64,000 nucleotides of DNA from Limnanthes douglasii subsp. nivea (Eukaryota; Streptophyta; Magnoliopsida; Brassicales; Limnanthaceae): the NCBI GenBank assembly GCA_036936605.1, contig JAUPFV010000004.1, positions 136,967,473 through 137,031,472 of the forward strand, in the 5' to 3' direction. The notes under the pieces were generated by a model. The model was not told where the DNA came from and searched no databases. It was given only the letters and a program-made list of their open reading frames with translations. This document shows positions 31,658 through 41,889 of the stretch, piece by piece. Within the stretch, counting starts at the first letter, position 1. The number at the start of each line of letters is the position of its first letter. Both the position numbers and the translations under genes were made by a program.

Positions 31658-33640
31658 TTTATCAGTCATTAGCCAAAATACAAATTTATTTTTATGTTTC
31701 TTGATGAAGTTATATTCTAAAACTTTTAATCACCTCCCAATTTATAATAAATCAATGAAGGATATATTTGATTTATTATATGACAATTAGGAGACCATTC
31801 ATGGTAGATGACTTCCTCCCATTAGCCAAAGTTGAGTCTCAAATGGTAAGTTTCCATCTTTCTCACATTCTGTTTTTCAGTTTTATTTTTTTTATATATA
31901 TGATTGTTGTTATCTTTGTTAGTCATATCCAACTGTTGTTGTTAAGATGCCTTTTGCAGGAAATAGGGAAACATGAACTTGTAAGAAGTATATTGATTTG
32001 GTCGATGAAGCTTTTAGTTTTTTTTTTCATTCTAACTCTTTTATTTTGGTACTCGATAAGTTTTTCTCTAGCAGGTTATGGTCGAGTATTATTGCTCGAG
32101 GCAGATTTTTAAATCGTGCTTCCTCTAATGAGGATATATTGGAAGCGCATTATCCAGTGAAAAATGATTTGGAGAAAGAATCTTCAAGGAAAACAATTAT
32201 GGAAAAACAACCTTTATAAGAAAATATTTTAAAGAAGTGTTCTCGAAGAATAAAATTATGTTGCAAGTTAAAAGGTACAAGTTTAAAAAAATATTTCTTG
32301 CAATATTTTATTACTAAAAAGGTTGAAAGAGACTCGTGTTGCTTGTAAAGTTATTGTGGTAAGTGTTCTTGGCTTGGAAGGTTGCGAATGAACCTTGTCC
32401 CAGTATAGATGAACAAAAGGTTGAGGTTGAAAAAGATTATATACTCTTGATTAAGTGTTGTAAAACCTTGGTGGCTGAAGGTAATGTTTTTGCTACCTGT
32501 AGAGACAATTTAATCGTTAAAAATAAATTTTGCACACATTTGGCTTCCAAAGTTGAACATCGATGTACTCTACTACTTTTTTTTTTCTTTTCAAGCTCCT
32601 AAATCCTATTCTACCTTAAATCTTATTGTTGGTACAAGTATTTCAAAGGCTCAAACTCTTGGAATTTCTCTTTCAAAGCATAGTGACACAAAATTTGTAG
32701 CTTCGTGTGAAGATGTAGCTAGTCCATATTTGATGGCTATGGGCGTCCTTTCTCATTATATATTAAAATAAGTTGTTATATCTAAATATTGTATGTTGAA
32801 ATGAGTCTCTAATTTTAATATGAAAGGTAAATAGGCTTTGGTAGAGGTTAACCTAAAGCATAACTTTAAATCTATGAGATTTAAGACAATTTTTGAAGCT
32901 AAGAGAGAGTGTAAGTGGGGCTGTGCTGAATATTTTCATCTTAAATTACGATATAACAACGCCAAATATATTTCTAAAGTTGTAAGGTCTCCATCTAAAA
33001 AAGTTACGTTTCCCGTTAATAGGAAAATGTTTGTTGGATTTTCTAAGACAACTGGTGTTGTAGTAGATGATCCTACTGACTTGATAATTACTTTGGTTTT
33101 CTATTCAATTAACCAATAGATTAGGATGAAGGATGATATGGTTTTACTACTGGAGTTTGTGTTAACTCCTAAATGACTCCACAACCCCCATTCATCGTTG
33201 CTGATAATCATTCAAATTCCTGGAAAACTATTTTAGAAGTACGTGGTATTGTGTATGCGGATGCTAATAATGTCATGGTTGTGGATCCAATCTTTGGATT
33301 ATTTAACATATATGTTTCTTCGACGAAGGCTACTACTAAAACATCATCTATTTAGTACTATGCTTCAAAAATGTCATATTCATCATGGAACTTTTTTTTA
33401 TCTTGTGACACTTCTTGATGGTGCTACATAACTTTTTGAAGATATATCCAAATTGAGAGATGTTCTTTACGTTAAAATTAAGAATGAGAAACATCTAAAG
33501 GACGAACTTAAAATTTCACAAGAGATATAAAAGATTTTGAGGCTTGAACTATAGTTCAAGATTGAAGTCGAGGTTGTGTTGCATGTAGAACTAAAAAACA
33601 AGTTATTTCCTTTATCTGAGTTAAGTTGGGAAGTGTGATC
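31658..33640 (+). other. Continuation of the repeat interrupted by MULE-A; unrecognised broken coding segments
   Basis: Several plus-strand segments look like fragments of a larger protein. They include 32363-32600 (KVANEPCPSIDEQKVEVEKD), 32838-33119 (FKTIFEAKRECKWGCAEYFH ... VTFPVNRKMFVGFSKTTGVVVDD), and 33173-33355 (QPPFIVADNHSNSWKTILE). Near 33460-33560 there is an alpha-helical, Lys/Glu-rich stretch (KIKNEKHLKDELKISQEI). They are separated by stops and frameshifts. A coiled-coil stretch fits a gag-like protein of a plant LTR element, but no diagnostic motif is present and I leave the family open. Confidence 0.3.
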
Positions 33641-33977
33641 AAAAGATAGTTATCCTGGATTTTAAATCCCTTTAATATTAATTTAATTATTACTTCTAAT
33701 TATGGAAACCCTCAACTGACAGCCATTTTCCCTCTTTTTTGGTCATTTAAACCATTCTCCGATCATCTCCTCCTGCTCTTTGCCGTCATTAAGATGACAG
33801 GATGCGAGCCTCCACTTTCACTTAAGATCTGGCCATCCGCCACCTTACCCATCATCCTCCTGAACATACCCAAAAATACCCACCAAAAGAAAAAGATTCT
33901 CTTAAACTGTTAAAAATTTCATGCCTTTCCAAACAAAAAACCCATATCAAACAACAACAAAATGGGCACTATGTAAC

Positions 33978-36795
33978 ATGGCCGATTATAGCCAAATTTT
34001 TACTACGAATAATTTCTACACCAAGGAGGAATTGATAGCATGGGTTGATAAGGAAAGCAAGAGTATAGGATTCATTGTTGTGGTCGATAACGATGACGAT
34101 GGTAGTAATAACAGTAAAACTCCGCGGCTATATTTCAAGTGCGAGAGACACGATGTTTACAAGTCGAGGCCGAAACCAGGGATTGTGAAGAAGCGACGAG
34201 ATTCTTCATCCAAAAACAATGCGGATGTCCGTTCATGCTTAGGGGAAATCCGGTGTTAGAACTACCCGGTTATTGGAAATTGGTAGTTAGAAATGGAAAA
34301 CACAACCACCAACCCTTCTTGCACTTGGATGGTCATTCACGGGCCGCAAGGTTAAAAGCGGAAGAGGAGGAGTATGTTCGTAAACTCACAACAATCGGTT
34401 CTCGGCCAAGAGATATCTACCGTGGATTGAAGTTAAAATATCCGGAAAATGTATCTAGTATGCGTACCATATACAACATGCGCCACAAGCATCAATTGGT
34501 TGATAAAGCGGGAAAATCCCAAATGCAATACTTGTTCGGTAAGTTGAAGGAGCACGAGTACTATGTTTGGAAGCGAACAAACAAAGAAACTGACGAGATC
34601 CTTGAATCATTTTTCGCACATCCTACAAGAATCGATTTGTTGCGCACTTTTCCTCAAGTGCTTATAATGGATAACACGTACAAGAATACAAGGTATAAAA
34701 TGTCTTTGCTAGAATTAGTTGGCCAAACTTCGACGAAAAAGACCTTTTGTATAACTTTTGTTTTTTTGAGCTCGGAGAAAGAAGAGAACTACACGTCGGC
34801 AATGAGCGTTCTAAGGAGAGTGATGGTGAATAACATGTGCGCGTCACCAAATATTATCGTCATCGATAGAGAGTTGGCTTTAATGAACGCTATCGATGAG
34901 GTATTTCCGGATGCAAGTCATATGTTATGCACTTGGCATATAAATAGGAACATTAGCTCCTACTCTAAGAAATTTTTTCCTAAAGCGGACATGGGTGAAG
35001 AGTTCTTAGAATTTTATGCTGCGGTTCAAATTCGGTGACGATCGAAGAGTATAACAGAAACCTAGCCGAGTTGCACCAAGTGTACACATATTGTCCCAAG
35101 GTTCTCGAGTACGCGATGAAACAATGGATAGACCCTTACGGACACAAATTCCTTTATATCTACACGAATAAAATTAAACATTTGGGCAACCACACTAGCA
35201 ACTGGTGAATTATATTATCATATATATACATTACTTTATTTAAATAATTGTTAGACTTGTAACTAATTTAAGTTTATGGTTTAGGGTGGGGAGTGCTCAC
35301 TTTAGTCTAAAATGGGAAATCGACACACGCCTATGCACGTTTGAACAATTTTGGGATAAAGTTTATGCATTTCTTCGCTTTCAACACTCTACCATCTTCG
35401 AAACGTTTGAACGGAGTTTGTTTCGTCCTAGACAAGCATCTTGGAGAGCTATCTTTAGCGACTTCAAAGGTAAATTTTCATGTACAACCATTCAAATATT
35501 AGAGGAAACTATTAAAATGGCCTGGGATTTTATGGTTCACTCCCGCAAAGTGTAGTTGTGTTATTAGGACAACACACAATTTACCTTGTGCGTGTGAGTG
35601 TGCTACGATCGCGAGAGAAGGTAGGTCGATTCAAAAGAGTGAATGTGATGTTTATTGGAGTACTTTAGAGATCAAGCCTATGGATAACGTTGGTACCGAA
35701 GATGTGCTTACAAGAAAGCTATCCTTAATAGATAGTACCATCTGTGGTTACGGTCCACAAGTGAAAGATCACATAATAAATAGGATGATGCAAATCTTAG
35801 ATCCCGTTAGAAGCCATGTTTTGGAACCTAAGGAACCGGTTGTCACGAAAGATCGGAAAAATCCGGTCCCGACAAGTCAACTAAGTGGAACCCATCCGAG
35901 TGGGAATACGGTAATAGTTTAGGCGCTAGTACTCCCGATACGATAGGTAGCACGACCGCGTCGGCGGTTAAGAAATTTTTAGTACCCAAAGCCAAGTTCG
36001 AATCTAAAGCCCCACCGAAAAAGGAGAAAGCGGCTCGATCTAGAAAAACAAATAAAGGAAAAGGATTGAGTGCGTACGAGAGTTGTTTTCCCGAGTACTT
36101 CCACAACTACATAAGTAGCGTTAAAGACGTTTCTCCTGACGGAAATTATGGATTTAGGGTCGTAGCTTTGACGATTAAAGACAATGTTGATTCATGGGAT
36201 GGAGTGAGAAGGGATTTGATGTATGAACTTTCAAGTCAACGTGATATTTGGGAGAGGGTTTTTGATGGTGCACAACATGTTGATAACCTATTGCGGAGAT
36301 TGGATTGTTTCAAAATGTACGAGAGCGGTCGTAGGCACTGTATGACATTACCCGACTTCGGGTTAGTAATAGCCACTCGGTATCAATGTATAGTGTACCA
36401 TGTATCTCTCCAACTATCATACACGTATCTTCCTTTGCATGGTGTGCCTCCAAGATCATGTCCTATTGTAGAAGTTGGAATTGGTTTCGTACACCATAAT
36501 CATTTTGTGAAAGTAAGTAAACTAATATATTATATGTATACTTCATTTTTATTTTATCATTAAATCCGCTAGGTATTTAATTCTTCCATATTATGGAAAT
36601 TTTCAGATTGTCTTAGATGAACCGTTGCCGGATATATACCCAAGCTGGTTTACGTTCCGCAATACCGATAAGGTTACAAATTGGACCGTACCACTAGGCG
36701 AACGTCTCAACAAGTATCACCAAATTAAACCAGCACAACCACCAACATTACACGATGGGGATGATCAGTTCTATGATTTGTCCGGGGATACATAA
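33978..36795 (+). pseudogene. MULE-B transposase-OTU fusion gene, disabled
   Basis: This is homologous to 21614-24367 and better preserved: 34139-35038 is open for 299 codons. Exons: 33978-35204, 35285-36512 and 36607-36795, with introns of 80 and 94 bp at the same positions as in MULE-A. It has the FAR1-like zinc region (CGCPFMLRG..KHNH), D at 34670 (MDNTYK), D at 34865 (IDRELALMN) and a SWIM-type CSC..THNLPCAC near 35555. The OTU domain spans about 36070-36650 with NHFVK (His 36501). Lesions: single-base losses near 34213 and 35030 and a frameshift near 35857. The third catalytic residue is Gly (GGG at 35289) instead of Glu, and the OTU Cys is Tyr (TAT at 36147). Both enzymes would be inactive even with frames restored. 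The acidic first exon of MULE-A was not found. Confidence 0.85.
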
Positions 36796-36989
36796 TGCGA
36801 TGTAATAGTTTTATTATTTTGTGTTGCTTATTTTCTTGTTTAATCCTTTCCAAACACATTTCGCTACCTCCGACTACTATTGTTTTGGTTTCTATTAATT
36901 TAGAATTTTATTTATGTTTGATCTTAATTATGTTTTATAGTTTGGTATAAAACTTTGGGGTAAAAAGGGTTGAAAACCCATTTGTTTAG

Positions 36990-37090
36990 AAACAAAAAAT
37001 GTCGTTTTTGGCACTCGCACGCGTGGATTTGTACATGCACAGGCGTGCGAGTGCGTGGATTTGTACATGCACAGTCACGCGAGTGCCAAA
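36990..37090. repeat. MULE-B hairpin array 1, after the transposase-OTU gene
   Basis: Two exact copies of GCGTGGATTTGTACATGCAC begin at 37021 and 37053, 32 bp apart. They are bounded by an inverted pair TTTTTGGCACTCGC (37004) and GCGAGTGCCAAAAA (37079). The motif is unrelated in sequence to the GCGAAC motif of MULE-A, but period and position (about 200 bp past the gene stop) are the same. Confidence 0.8.
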
Positions 37091-37211
37091 AACTGTACTG
37101 TTTTTTCCAAAAAAAAGGTTTAGGCTTATTTATTAATTGTTGAGTGGGCGTAAAGTGTTTGTAATGTTTATAAAACATAATTTAAACAACATTTAGAGTA
37201 AAAAAACATTA

Positions 37212-37480
37212 AAAGAAGGAATTTTTTTTGGACTTCAACACAAAATCATTGTAAATGGATACAAAATAAAACATTTGGAAGGAAATCTTTTTTTGGACTT
37301 CAACACAAAATCATGGTAAATGGATACCAAATAAGGCATTTAGAAGGAGTTTTTTTTAGACTCCAACACTAAATCATGGTAAATGGATACCAAATAAGAC
37401 AATTGAAAGTAATTTTTGTTGGACTTCAACACTAAATCATGTTAAATGGATACCAAATAAGACAATTGAAAGGAAATACA
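37212..37480. repeat. 63-65-bp tandem repeat, four copies
   Basis: Copies of 'ggacttcaacac.aaatcatg.taaatggatac.aaataa..cattgaaagg' have their GACTTCAACA block at 37231, 37296, 37359 and 37422. The period is 65, 63 and 63 bp. The last two copies are most alike. It lies between array 1 and small gene 2 of MULE-B and has no counterpart in MULE-A. Confidence 0.9.
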
Positions 37481-37575
37481 TAAAAACTAAAACAGCAAGT
37501 TCAAACAATAACTTAAACAAACAAAAAAAAAATTAGTAAACTACAACATGCAAACAACCAAAGGAATCATAATGA

Positions 37576-37835
37576 TCAATCGTCGAAGTCATATCCTAAG
37601 TTTTCATTAGAGTCAATCATCTCTTACCTTTCCGTAATCCTATCATGAAGATACGCTACCATATCCCTAGTTATGTAGTCTACCACCGCCATGTTCCAGA
37701 CAACGGCTGCTTCTTGCTTAATTTTAAATGGTAGAAACAACAAACGATCCATCGATTTTCAAAAAAGGTACCTCTGCTTGATTTGTTCACGGTTGCGCAC
37801 AACTAAACCTCTCATTCCTAAACGGCGGGATTTTT
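37576..37835 (-). pseudogene. MULE-B small SANT-like gene (copy of small gene 2), N-terminus deleted
   Basis: On the minus strand: RLGMRGLVVRNREQIKQRY, a TGA, KSMDRLLFLPFKIKQE, VVWNMAVVDYITRDMVAYL, then ITER, a TAA, and NLGYDFDD before the stop at 37578. It aligns end to end with residues from about 44 of the protein at 26322-26699. The first 43 codons and proximal promoter are missing: sequence jumps directly to 'ggcgggattttttggcgggaat' and the TIR-like pair at 37852. A deletion of the 5' end plus two stops make it a pseudogene. Confidence 0.75.
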
Positions 37836-37851
37836 TGGCGGGAATTCTTTA

Positions 37852-37907
37852 GGGGTCTCGTTATAGCGAGACACCTAATAATGGAAATTCCGTTATAATG
37901 AGACCCC
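37852..37907. repeat. MULE-B inverted pair of TIR-like motifs
   Basis: GGGGTCTCGTTATAGCGAGA at 37852 and CGTTATAATGAGACCCC at 37891, the counterpart of 26808-26863 in MULE-A. It is preserved even though the adjacent gene lost its N-terminus. The flanking text 'gtcgca.aa.cattcgtcaacttgg' also matches MULE-A (about 26911-26935). Confidence 0.75.
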
Positions 37908-38107
37908 TATAATTGCACTGTAATATTTGCGTACTTTTGTAAGTATTAGATGTCGCAAAAGCATTCGTCAACTTGGATTACGTTATCCTTATCTTACAAG
38001 TGTCGTTTATTGATTGGTCTACTTGGATTATATAATCTGAAGCATAAAGGCCTTTAAGTAGACGTTTTCGAGGCAGTAAAAATTATAGCAAATATACAAT
38101 TGCAAAA

Positions 38108-38254
38108 ATGTGTCAATGGACTGAGTTAGAAGATAAATATCTGATGAGGGCATCAGTTGAAGTTGGTAACAGGAACATGCTACAGGAAATGCATGGCTAC
38201 CAGGATATGAAAGAAGAAAGAAAGTTGATGAAATGGAACTGGCCTGATAGATAA
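38108..38254 (+). pseudogene. MULE-B small SANT-like gene 3, internally deleted (48-codon open frame)
   Basis: ATG 38108 reads MCQWTELEDKYLMRASVEV, then jumps from the N-terminal part to the C-terminal QDMKEERKLMKWNWPDR, and stops at 38252. Compared with 27071-27487 about 270 bp are missing. The joint lies near 'acaggaaatgc', where both flanks share a few bases. The frame is kept, so a 48-residue protein could be made, but the GRxxVxPPRI and KGRW blocks are lost. The C-terminal tail lacks the stops of the MULE-A copy. Confidence 0.7.
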
Positions 38255-38289
38255 ACTCCAATTTGTACCAGTGGATGGCTTATGTTACC

Positions 38290-38425
38290 GTTTATGTTAT
38301 TGTTATGTTTTAGTTTGTGTTTTAGTTTATGTTTGAGTTTGTGTTGGAGTTTGTGTTTCTAAAAATGTTTGAGTTTGTGTTTCAGCTTATGTTTGAGTTT
38401 ATGTTGCAGTTTGTGCTACTTTGAT
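38290..38425. repeat. GTTTGAGTTTRTG minisatellite, MULE-B counterpart
   Basis: 12-bp modules 'gtttgagtttrt' and variants in tandem after small gene 3, corresponding to 27540-27670 in MULE-A but with the plain 12-bp unit instead of a 24-bp higher-order one. Confidence 0.8.
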
Positions 38426-38586
38426 GTTGTTTTTAAAGTTAGATTTTGAACAAATATTTGGGAGAGGTTACAAAATGATTATATCTTTAAAGTTTAATAT
38501 AATATCAAAATTATATCATTCAAATGTAACAAAATGCCATAACACGTAATTAAAAAATAACACAATACCATAACACAAAATTTAAA

Positions 38587-40812
38587 CTAATCGTAAAGTA
38601 AATAACACATAAAAAGTCTTAAACTGTAAACCCGGTAGCACTCGTCCAGAGGCTCATGAAGGTCCTCCAAACTAATGCCATGGTGGCTCTGCTCGAATGC
38701 CTGTAAATCCAGTAGGTGCGTAGTCAGCTCGTGCAATCTGGTGGCATGTGTGGGTGCGGAAGGGTTCACCCCTAACTCTGCATAAGCTCGGTGAGCCTCT
38801 GGATCAGATATGATGTATCACAAGTTCTTCGTAACCCATGAAGATTAGATCAAAGTGGTACCATCCTCCTGGCCAGGAATATACTCTCCACCTTTTAAAC
38901 TCTGGTGAATACAGTGTGACTCCCAGTTTCCCCAAGTGAATGCATCCCAGTTGTAGAGGGTGTTCGCACGACGAACCCTACTAAAACCGGTAAGAATAAG
39001 ACGCAGTGCACCAGGAACCTGTATTTAAAAAAAATCTATAACACACATGTGCAAAACAAACAATATTAATATTTCGAGTATCCCAAAATATTACCTGCTG
39101 GATGCGACCCAACTGTCTAGCCACCCGTAGCGGATAGTATGCCTCGACAATGTCCGACGCCTTCAGTGTCACATCTATACAAACTACATCAGAGTGACCT
39201 CGAACATCCATCATGCTCGTATACGGCATGAATGATACCTACAAAATATTAACAAATCATTTAGCATTAGCAACTTATATTAAATTTAAATATCACGATA
39301 ATTAAAAATGAAACTAATTATAACTTACATCGTGCTCGGTGAAGGTAGCCAGGTAATCTCGAACACCGTTTCGAGCTTGTTGGCTTTGTCGAAACTGTGG
39401 AGGCTCATACTTGCACAAAGTAGGATGTGCGATACTAAAACTCGGGTACTGATGAGCTGAAAATAACGAGAAATGGTCGTAAATCCATGTCTCTAACAAG
39501 CCCAAAAATCCAGAAATACTGGAAGTAGCGTGTAGGCATCCTTTGCCTAGCTGGTAGTAGAGTTGCGCGAGTATCATCTGTTCCCAGTTATACCAGCCTG
39601 AGCTATTGTAATCATCTATGAACTGTAAGTAGTCGAGGCTAATGTTGTTGCCCGACTTGTTGGACAATATGGTACAACCAAAGAAGTGCAACAAGTAACC
39701 CCAAGTAGCTCAGCGAACATCCGAATTAGTAATATCATCGTCGTAATACTGATCAGTGCAGAATCGTCTCTTCAGCCATCCAAGGCGAACATGCCTCTTA
39801 CCCCCCTCCCCCCTTTGTTCTCCCCAAATCTCTACCACAAGTTCCTGAACACTGCACCCAAGTAAGCGAGCATATGCCACATTACGCTCATCAATAGTAG
39901 AGTACTCATATATCTCACAATTGGCACCCACAACTGATAGCCATGTGATCATGTAGACATCATCGAGGGTGATTGTCATCTCCCCGAAAGAGAAATGAAA
40001 TATGTTCGTCTTAGGATTCCATCTCTCCAAAAATGCCTCTATCAGATGAACATTTGTAGCCCATCGACCCAGAGCGTAAACAATGGGTCTGAAACATGTG
40101 GCCATCACCTGCTCATGTACTCGTGTCTGGCGGACTTTCAAGTCCTAACCACGGTGAGTCTAGTACATAGTATAACACCGCATATGTACCCTCGGCTGCA
40201 TAAAAAATATAATATAAACATATATGCAATCTAACATTTAAGATAAACCAATAACCAATATGTTCAATATATAAAATCTAACAACTAAGATAAACCAATA
40301 ACTTAAATCATAAGTATAACATATAAGATACACCAATAACCAATAAATCCAATAACAAATAAAACATATAAGATAAACTAATAACAAATAAATTCATTCT
40401 AACATAAACTAATAAATTCTATAAGAAATATAAGTTATAACACAAACCAATAACCAATCCAATGCAATAGACAATGTTTTAAACATAAAACTATAACTAT
40501 AACACATGCCACATTACATCTAAAAATAATAACTTTAACAAATAAATTAAAACTAAAAAACTTACATCGCATTTGAATACGCTATAAGACTCATGCTTTT
40601 TGTAGGCATGGAATGTCGAGTATAGGTTGATCACATGACAGTTATATCTACGGAAGCGCTGGTCCGTAGTGCGACGACGGCGAACAGGGGCGACCTGTAA
40701 GTCCCCTCTAGTACATTGACGGACGCTCTAAGACGTCTCGCCTTGTACCATCTCTTCGGTCTCATCAGCTGTATCTAGGTCCGTAGTGGGAGAACGAGGG
40801 CGTGGAGGAATC
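38587..40812 (-). pseudogene. MULE-B plant mobile domain (PMD) gene, disabled
   Basis: Inferred exons on the minus strand: 40812-40566, 40195-39329, 39238-39095 and 39018-38587. Exon 2 carries NVHLIEAFLERWNPKTNIF, FSFGEMTITLDDVYMITWL, YLLHFFGCTILSNKSGN, LAQLYYQLGKGCLH and LLETWIYDHF. Exon 3 carries LKASDIVEAYYPLRVARQLG. This is a PMD protein like that of MULE-A, at perhaps 50% identity. The codon matching the MULE-A start reads ATT, so the start appears lost. Stops include TAG at 40162 and 40147 and TGA at 39712. An extra 76-bp intron (39094-39019) splits what is one exon in MULE-A. The last exon (LHELTTHLLDLQAFEQSHHG) has a short heptad-like stretch. Confidence 0.8.
40200..40565 (-). other. 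Long first intron of the MULE-B PMD gene, filled with AT-rich tandem words
   Basis: Between donor GTAAGT at 40565 and acceptor TATGCAG at 40197-40196. It consists of many short 'aagataaaccaataac' repeats of about 30-40 bp. The equivalent MULE-A intron is only 73 bp, so this intron has expanded by internal repeats. Confidence 0.6.
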
Positions 40813-40956
40813 CTACACGAGACAAAAAAATTACTCAAACGGATTTCAAATTTAAAAAAAAATGTAAAAAGATAGAAAATATGTATCATAACACGCGAAA
40901 AGTTTAAAATAATCAAAATCGGGGGAAAAGGCTCAATTACATAACAACACACTCAA

Positions 40957-41150
40957 ATGCATGGATTTGGACAGATCCACACATTGCAGATTTGTCAAAT
41001 CCACGCAGCGTGGATCTGTCCAAATCCATGCTGCGTGGGTTTGTTATTTCCTCGCACGATTTCGTGCGAAGAAATACCGGATGCACGCGTGTTCTTGCGT
41101 GCATCCGGTATTTCCAAGCACGAAACCGTGCGAGGAAATACCAATCCCAG
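40957..41150. repeat. MULE-B hairpin array 2, upstream of PMD exon 1
   Basis: The right half has three consecutive 32-bp palindromes centred at 41060.5, 41092.5 and 41124.5. Arms include TATTTC..CGCACGA, TACCGGATGCACGC (14-bp perfect arms, 41075-41088 and 41097-41110) and TTTCC..GCACG. The left half (40959-41040) consists of shorter modules 'gtggatctgtccaaatcca' about 25 bp apart in alternating orientation. Position matches array 3 of MULE-A, in a likely 5' intron (an acceptor lies at 40814-40813). Confidence 0.8.
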
Positions 41151-41515
41151 CAGCCCCTACCCATGTTCAAAAACCTACCCTAAACTACCCAAAATCTCTA
41201 AAAAAACACTCCAAAACAAACCTAATCTCCTAACTAAACACATACATGCATTTATACTTCAAGAAAACACCTGCAAATACATGAAAATCCAATTTTTTAC
41301 CCGAAACTTAAACTCTAAATATCTCTAAAACAAACCATGGAAATTTAAAAAAAACATACACCAACAAGTAGAGAATGATTACCTTAACAAGTCTTGGGTG
41401 TTGGATTTGAAATAACGTCGCTTAAAAATTTGAGGGTTTAGAGAGGTTTAAGGTTTAAAAGAGGAGAAAGAACTAAAATTTGGGGTTTTTTGTATTTCTA
41501 TCAGTGGCAATTTCG

Positions 41516-41601
41516 TTAATAATGGAGGTCTCGTTATAGCCAAGCCGGGTCTCACTATAACCGGGTCTCGTTATAAACGGGTCTTGAATTAGCCTAGCCC
41601 C
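41516..41601. repeat. MULE-B right terminal region with repeated TIR modules
   Basis: Contains GGTCTCGTTATAGCC, GGGTCTCACTATAACC, GGGTCTCGTTATAAAC and GGGTCTTGAATTAGCC in a row, ending GCCTAGCCCC at 41601. The reverse complement begins GGGGCTAGGCTAATTCAAGAC, comparable to GGGCAAGGCTAAATTGAGAC of MULE-A. This shows that the two elements belong to one family and that the TIR is built from tandem modules. The left partner is missing. Confidence 0.8.
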
Positions 41602-41889
41602 AATAAAATACCAACATAAGCCCCATACACACAACCAATATCTCATTATAAATCATCATCACACTATGTTAACATCATCTACAGATCTTACAAAAAATAA
41701 CCAATACTCTGTTAAATATCAAAACATATGCATAAACCATCACTGGAAAACCAAAAGAATATATAGAAAATAACGTCCCTATCTAGAAATCAGGAGAGAG
41801 TCTCTCAATCTGCTTTTCAATCTAAGACAATGAAAGATTTCAGTCCACCATAAAACATACTTTAATTTCTAAATTCTCCTATAATAGAC

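Larger units (their letters stand above)
33978..41601. mobile_element. MULE-B: second transposase-OTU/PMD MULE, left end not found
   Basis: Gene content parallels MULE-A: plus-strand transposase-OTU gene (33978-36795), truncated small gene 2 (37576-37835, minus), deleted small gene 3 (38108-38254), and minus-strand PMD gene (about 40812-38587). A TIR-like right end finishes at 41601 (reverse complement GGGGCTAGGCTAATTCAAG). 'aataaaata' follows directly and could be half of a target duplication. No matching left TIR was found between 31658 and 33978, so the left end is probably truncated and the start given is the first coding base. It lacks counterparts of small genes 1 and 4. Confidence 0.75.

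Noticed and set aside
31658..33978. Left TIR of MULE-B
   Set aside because: Looked for GGGGCTAGGCT and the GGTCTCRTTATAGC modules in this interval and upstream of 33978; none was found, so the left end is treated as missing.
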